Below, piece by piece: positions 61,021-64,000 of a stretch of DNA of 64,000 bases; positions within the stretch are counted from its first letter, which is position 1, and every line of letters begins with the position of its first letter. Position numbers and translations under genes: made by a program. The notes under the pieces were generated by a model, which did not search any database, was not told the origin of the DNA, and saw nothing but the letters and a program-made list of their open reading frames with translations. The stretch is from Edaphochlamys debaryana (Eukaryota > Chlorophyta > Chlorophyceae > Chlamydomonadales). The stretch covers positions 1,550,001 to 1,614,000 of the forward strand of contig JAEHOE010000010.1 in NCBI GenBank assembly GCA_016858145.1. The letters run 5' to 3'.

Positions 61021-61560
61021 AACACAAGGCCTGCACGTTTTTGGGCGCCGCCCGCGCGGGCGCCGCGCGCCGATGAGTGGCCCTCTCACATGCGACATGT
61101 GCCCCGGCCGGCGGCTAGCGCACTGCACGCAAGCGCTCGTCTCCATCCAGCACACATGCGGCTTCATGCTGGGCAAGCGGGGGGGCGTAACTCGTGCCCC
61201 TGGGGTTGGCCGCGACGCATGTGCGCTTGTCGCTGCGTGGACTGGGGTCCCATGCCCGCGCTCACGCGCCCATGCTATCAGGCACATCACCAGGTGCATG
61301 TTGGGCCGCGGGTCAACGCTACTGGAGCGCTCTAGCCGGAAATCGAGGAATCGCTCCAGGGGGGGCCAGCCACTCCATGCTTGGAGCCGGTCTCTCTGAG
61401 CAGGTCCAGTGCAATAGCAATAGACGCCTCCGTCCGCCTAGCTCTGACCGCTTCCTAACAGCTTGTCCTGGGCCACAACGCTGCCTCAACAAACAGACCG
61501 GCCGGCGATGCCCCAAACTGTTACCTAGGCCGGCGGGCTGCCGCTGCCGCTCCAGAGGAG
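61021..61560 (+). repeat. 540-bp interspersed repeat, copy 2, upstream of the phosphodiesterase gene
   Basis: Second copy of the 58444-58983 repeat, same orientation. It ends about 50 bp before the phosphodiesterase start codon, so it may overlap that gene's promoter or 5' UTR. The flanks differ from those of copy 1, which points to an insertion or to copying of a defined unit. Confidence 0.9.
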
Positions 61561-61613
61561 GGCCCTAGGAGCAGCTGCCAGGATGACAGAGAGGAGACGC
61601 TAGCCCTGGGTTC

Positions 61614-63628
61614 ATGGTCGTCCTGGCAGTGCTCAGGCTCCCTCTCCGGCTCATCTCTCGCCTTTGCGCTTGGTGGCTCCGCGTGGACCTGGCCTCCGTA
61701 GAGCTTTTACGGCGTCATGATAGGGGGGCTCTGCCCCCGCACCAGCAGCACGACGTGAGGCGGGAGCCTAGCAACTCGACTCGCCATCAGGTCACCATGA
61801 ACGGCGGAGCCCTGAGCGGGGCCCACGCCAACCACGTCGCGGACCAGGATGAGAATGCTTCCAGCTCTAGCCGGCAAACGCCGGGCCACCTAGTCTACGA
61901 CAAGTACGCGAGCCAGCGGAGGGCTTGGTGCGACTCCATCCGCGACCAGGTCCGCATTTGCTAGGATCGGCGCGCAGAGCCGCAGCGGTGGCTTAGTCGT
62001 GTTGGGAAAGCTAAGGAGGCTTATTGGGGACCCCGCGCAGACGCACACGTGGAGCTTCAACGCCTTCGAGCTCTACACCAAGACGCATGGCAACCCGCTG
62101 GTGACCATCACCGTCACCCTGCTCGAAACCTACGAGCTGCTGGTGCGCCTTGCTGTTCGCTGCGCCCGCATGGCCCTTCTTCTCAACCATGCCCGCGTTC
62201 GCAGGACGGGTGGCTGCTGGACCGGGCGAAGGTCATCAACTATTTGTTGCGGGTGGAGCAGGAGTACAACCCGAACTCCTATCACAACAACACGCACGCC
62301 GCGGACGTGACGCAGACCTCCATTGTTATCATGGAAAGCTTCAAGAAGCAGGTCAAGCAGATCCCGAAGCTGGAGTATTTCGCCATCATCATCGCGTCCG
62401 CAGTCCATGACCTGGGGCACCTGGGCGTCAACAACGACTTCCTAGTCAACAGCCGGCATCCGCGGGCCACGATGTATAACGACAAGTCGGTCAACGAGAG
62501 CTTCCACATTGCGCGGGCGTTCGCTATCGCGCGGGAGTCGCCGGACCTCGACATCTTCAGCGGGTTCACGCTGGAGGAGCAGAAAGCAGTAAGTCTCCCT
62601 GCCCCGCTCTATGCAGCCGTTGCTTAAGGTTCTAGGTGCAGGGTCAGTGAGCTGGGCTGCTCGTTGCTCGCTGCAGATACGCAAGCTCATGATCGAGGTG
62701 GTGTTGTCGACGGACATGGCGGTGCACTTCGACCTGCTCAGCCGGTTCTCGACCCAGGTGGACGCTAAACCGGACCTCAGCGAGTGGCAGGACCGCACGC
62801 TATTGTACGCCATGCTCGTGCACTTAGCGGACATCGCGAACCCCTCGCGGCCTTTCCACCTCGCGCGAGGGTGGGCGGAGCGCGTCATCGAGGAGTTCTG
62901 CGACCAGGTACGTTTGCTGTGCCTTCGTGGGGCCGGCGGCGGTTATGTTGACCCCAGACGCGTGCCGCCGCGCAGGGCGACCGCGAGGCCGCGGCGGGGC
63001 TCCCGGTGTCCGCTATGTGCAACCGGGCAACGATGAACATGCCCCGCGCCCAGCTCGGCTTCATCAACATCTTCCTCAAGGTGAGACCGGCGTAGCGGCA
63101 GGCGGCGGGGTGGGGTGGGGTAAGCTGGGAGGTAAAACCCGTGCTGGGCCCCGCACCTCCCGCGCGGCCGCGGCTTGGTGCACGAATGGAGGGCTGAGCG
63201 GGGTGCCAAGGCGCAGCAAGAGCAGCAAGGTACTAGCTCTGGGATCCTTTCACTTGGCCCCCGTCGGAGTTCGCGGTCGCCCCTAAACCCTGCGCCTTGT
63301 GGCTCCCTCGCAGCCCACGCTGACCTGCTTCGAGCGGGCGGCGCCGGAGTTTGTGAAAATGGCGCTGGAGCACCTGGAGCTGACCATCAAGGAGTGGCAG
63401 GCGCTGGACCAGGCGGGGCTCGTGCTGCCGCCGCACCTCATGCCCCCGCCGCCGCCCCTGGCGCTGGAGGACGGGCCGGTGGAGCAGGCGCACCCGGCGC
63501 AGCAGCAGCAGGCGCAGGCGCAGCAGCAGGGCCAGGGGCAAGGGCAACCGCAGCGAGCGCCTGTGCCGCCGGTACCACAGACGCCGTTCCCCACGGTGGA
63601 CCGGCAGCTGCCTTTGCGGCTGCCGTAA
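61614..63628 (+). CDS. 3',5'-cyclic-nucleotide phosphodiesterase, class I catalytic domain
   Basis: Hydrolyses cAMP and/or cGMP. Exons 61614-61949, 62041-62142, 62205-62588, 62677-62907, 62976-63080, 63314-63628; 1473 nt, 490 aa. Residues 1-25 are hydrophobic and basic and may be a membrane segment. The catalytic domain starts near residue 113 (THTWSFNAFEL). The metal-binding motifs are YHNNTHAADV (~172), HDLGHLG (~214) and HLADIANPSRP. A C-terminal part follows with AQLGFINIF, PTLTCFERAAPEF and a Pro/Gln-rich tail. The spacing of the His/Asp metal ligands is typical of class I enzymes. No GAF or cyclase domain is seen. The start at 61614 is the first Met of the open exon; more 5' exons cannot be excluded because a repeat occupies the upstream 550 bp. 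Nucleotide preference cannot be told from the sequence. Confidence 0.88.
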
Positions 63629-64000
63629 CGGACAGCTGCTCGTAGCAATTCGCACGCGCTGGCGAGGGCTCAAGGAGCCCGCTCTCGGCCGTCGGCCGCC
63701 GATGCCGCTGTAGGAGCCGGCGCCGCCTGGATTGTTGCCGGCTCCCAGCGACGGACGAGGAGGACCTCGGGTGCAGTGGACCGGCGGCCGGAGAGCAATT
63801 GCGCAGCCTGCGGGCGAACGTCTAGGCGCTGGCGGGCCTTCCCCGGCGCCGTGCTCGGAGGAGTGGGCTCGGGGGCAGCTGCACGCAGCTTGTATGACGG
63901 CAGAGGTGCATTCCCGACTGAACTGTAGGTGCTTGGGTGGGCATGGGGTGCAGCCAGAGGGGGAATGCGTGCACTGCTCGGGTGGCCGCTCGGGAGCGCT
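63629..64000. other. 3' flank of the phosphodiesterase gene
   Basis: 372 bp after the stop codon, presumably 3' UTR and the start of the next intergenic region. No feature recognised. Confidence 0.4.

Overview
This window looks like nuclear DNA of a GC-rich core chlorophyte green alga, probably of the Chlamydomonas/Volvox type. The support is that almost every gene is split into many short exons with GT/GC...AG boundaries, exon GC is very high, coding regions carry Ala/Gly/Pro-rich low-complexity inserts, and the gene set is plant/algal: Moco enzyme CNX2, an AP2 factor, a SPA1-type photomorphogenesis repressor, a chloroplast rhodanese and mitochondrial GrpE. Gene models were built by hand from reading-frame continuity, splice consensus and family similarity. 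No database search or transcript evidence was used.

Layout. 1-8920 (-): a large gene, cut by the left edge, that fuses an SbcD/Mre11-like metallophosphoesterase to an SbcC/Rad50-like ATPase with a zinc hook. 9587-13874 (+): CNX2 (GTP 3',8-cyclase). 15904-17636 (-): an SR/RRM splicing factor. 19342-22778 (+): an AP2-domain transcription factor whose 5' end is duplicated at 23397-23832. About 23833-30400 (-): a nearly full-length LINE with frameshifts and an in-frame Pro-rich minisatellite in its reverse transcriptase ORF, flanked at its 5' end by a CAGGGG satellite (30461-30700). 32262-38201 (-): a receiver domain - pseudokinase - WD40 protein, a SPA1 homologue with a response-regulator receiver at its N-terminus. 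39641-41900 (-): membrane-anchored chloroplast rhodanese. 42634-44493 (+): small protein with a ZNHIT3-like C-terminus. 46389-48293 (+): B-type cyclin. 48849-50597 (-): mitochondrial GrpE. 51024-53080 (+): gamma-glutamylcyclotransferase-like protein with a C-terminal membrane segment. 54691-59979 (+): D-2-hydroxyglutarate dehydrogenase. 61614-63628 (+): class I cyclic-nucleotide phosphodiesterase. A 540-bp direct repeat lies in the last long intron of the dehydrogenase gene and again just upstream of the phosphodiesterase.

The genes do not form one pathway. Several are divergent pairs with short shared upstream regions: SbcD-SbcC/CNX2, rhodanese/ZNHIT3-like and GrpE/GGCT-like. The two most unusual proteins are the receiver-SPA1 fusion, which could couple phosphorelay input to a CUL4-type light-signalling E3 ligase, and the single-chain SbcD-SbcC nuclease/ATPase. 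Genome-wide habits visible here are G-tracts at intron starts opposed by C-tracts at intron ends, several GC-AG introns, and clusters of CGTAC.
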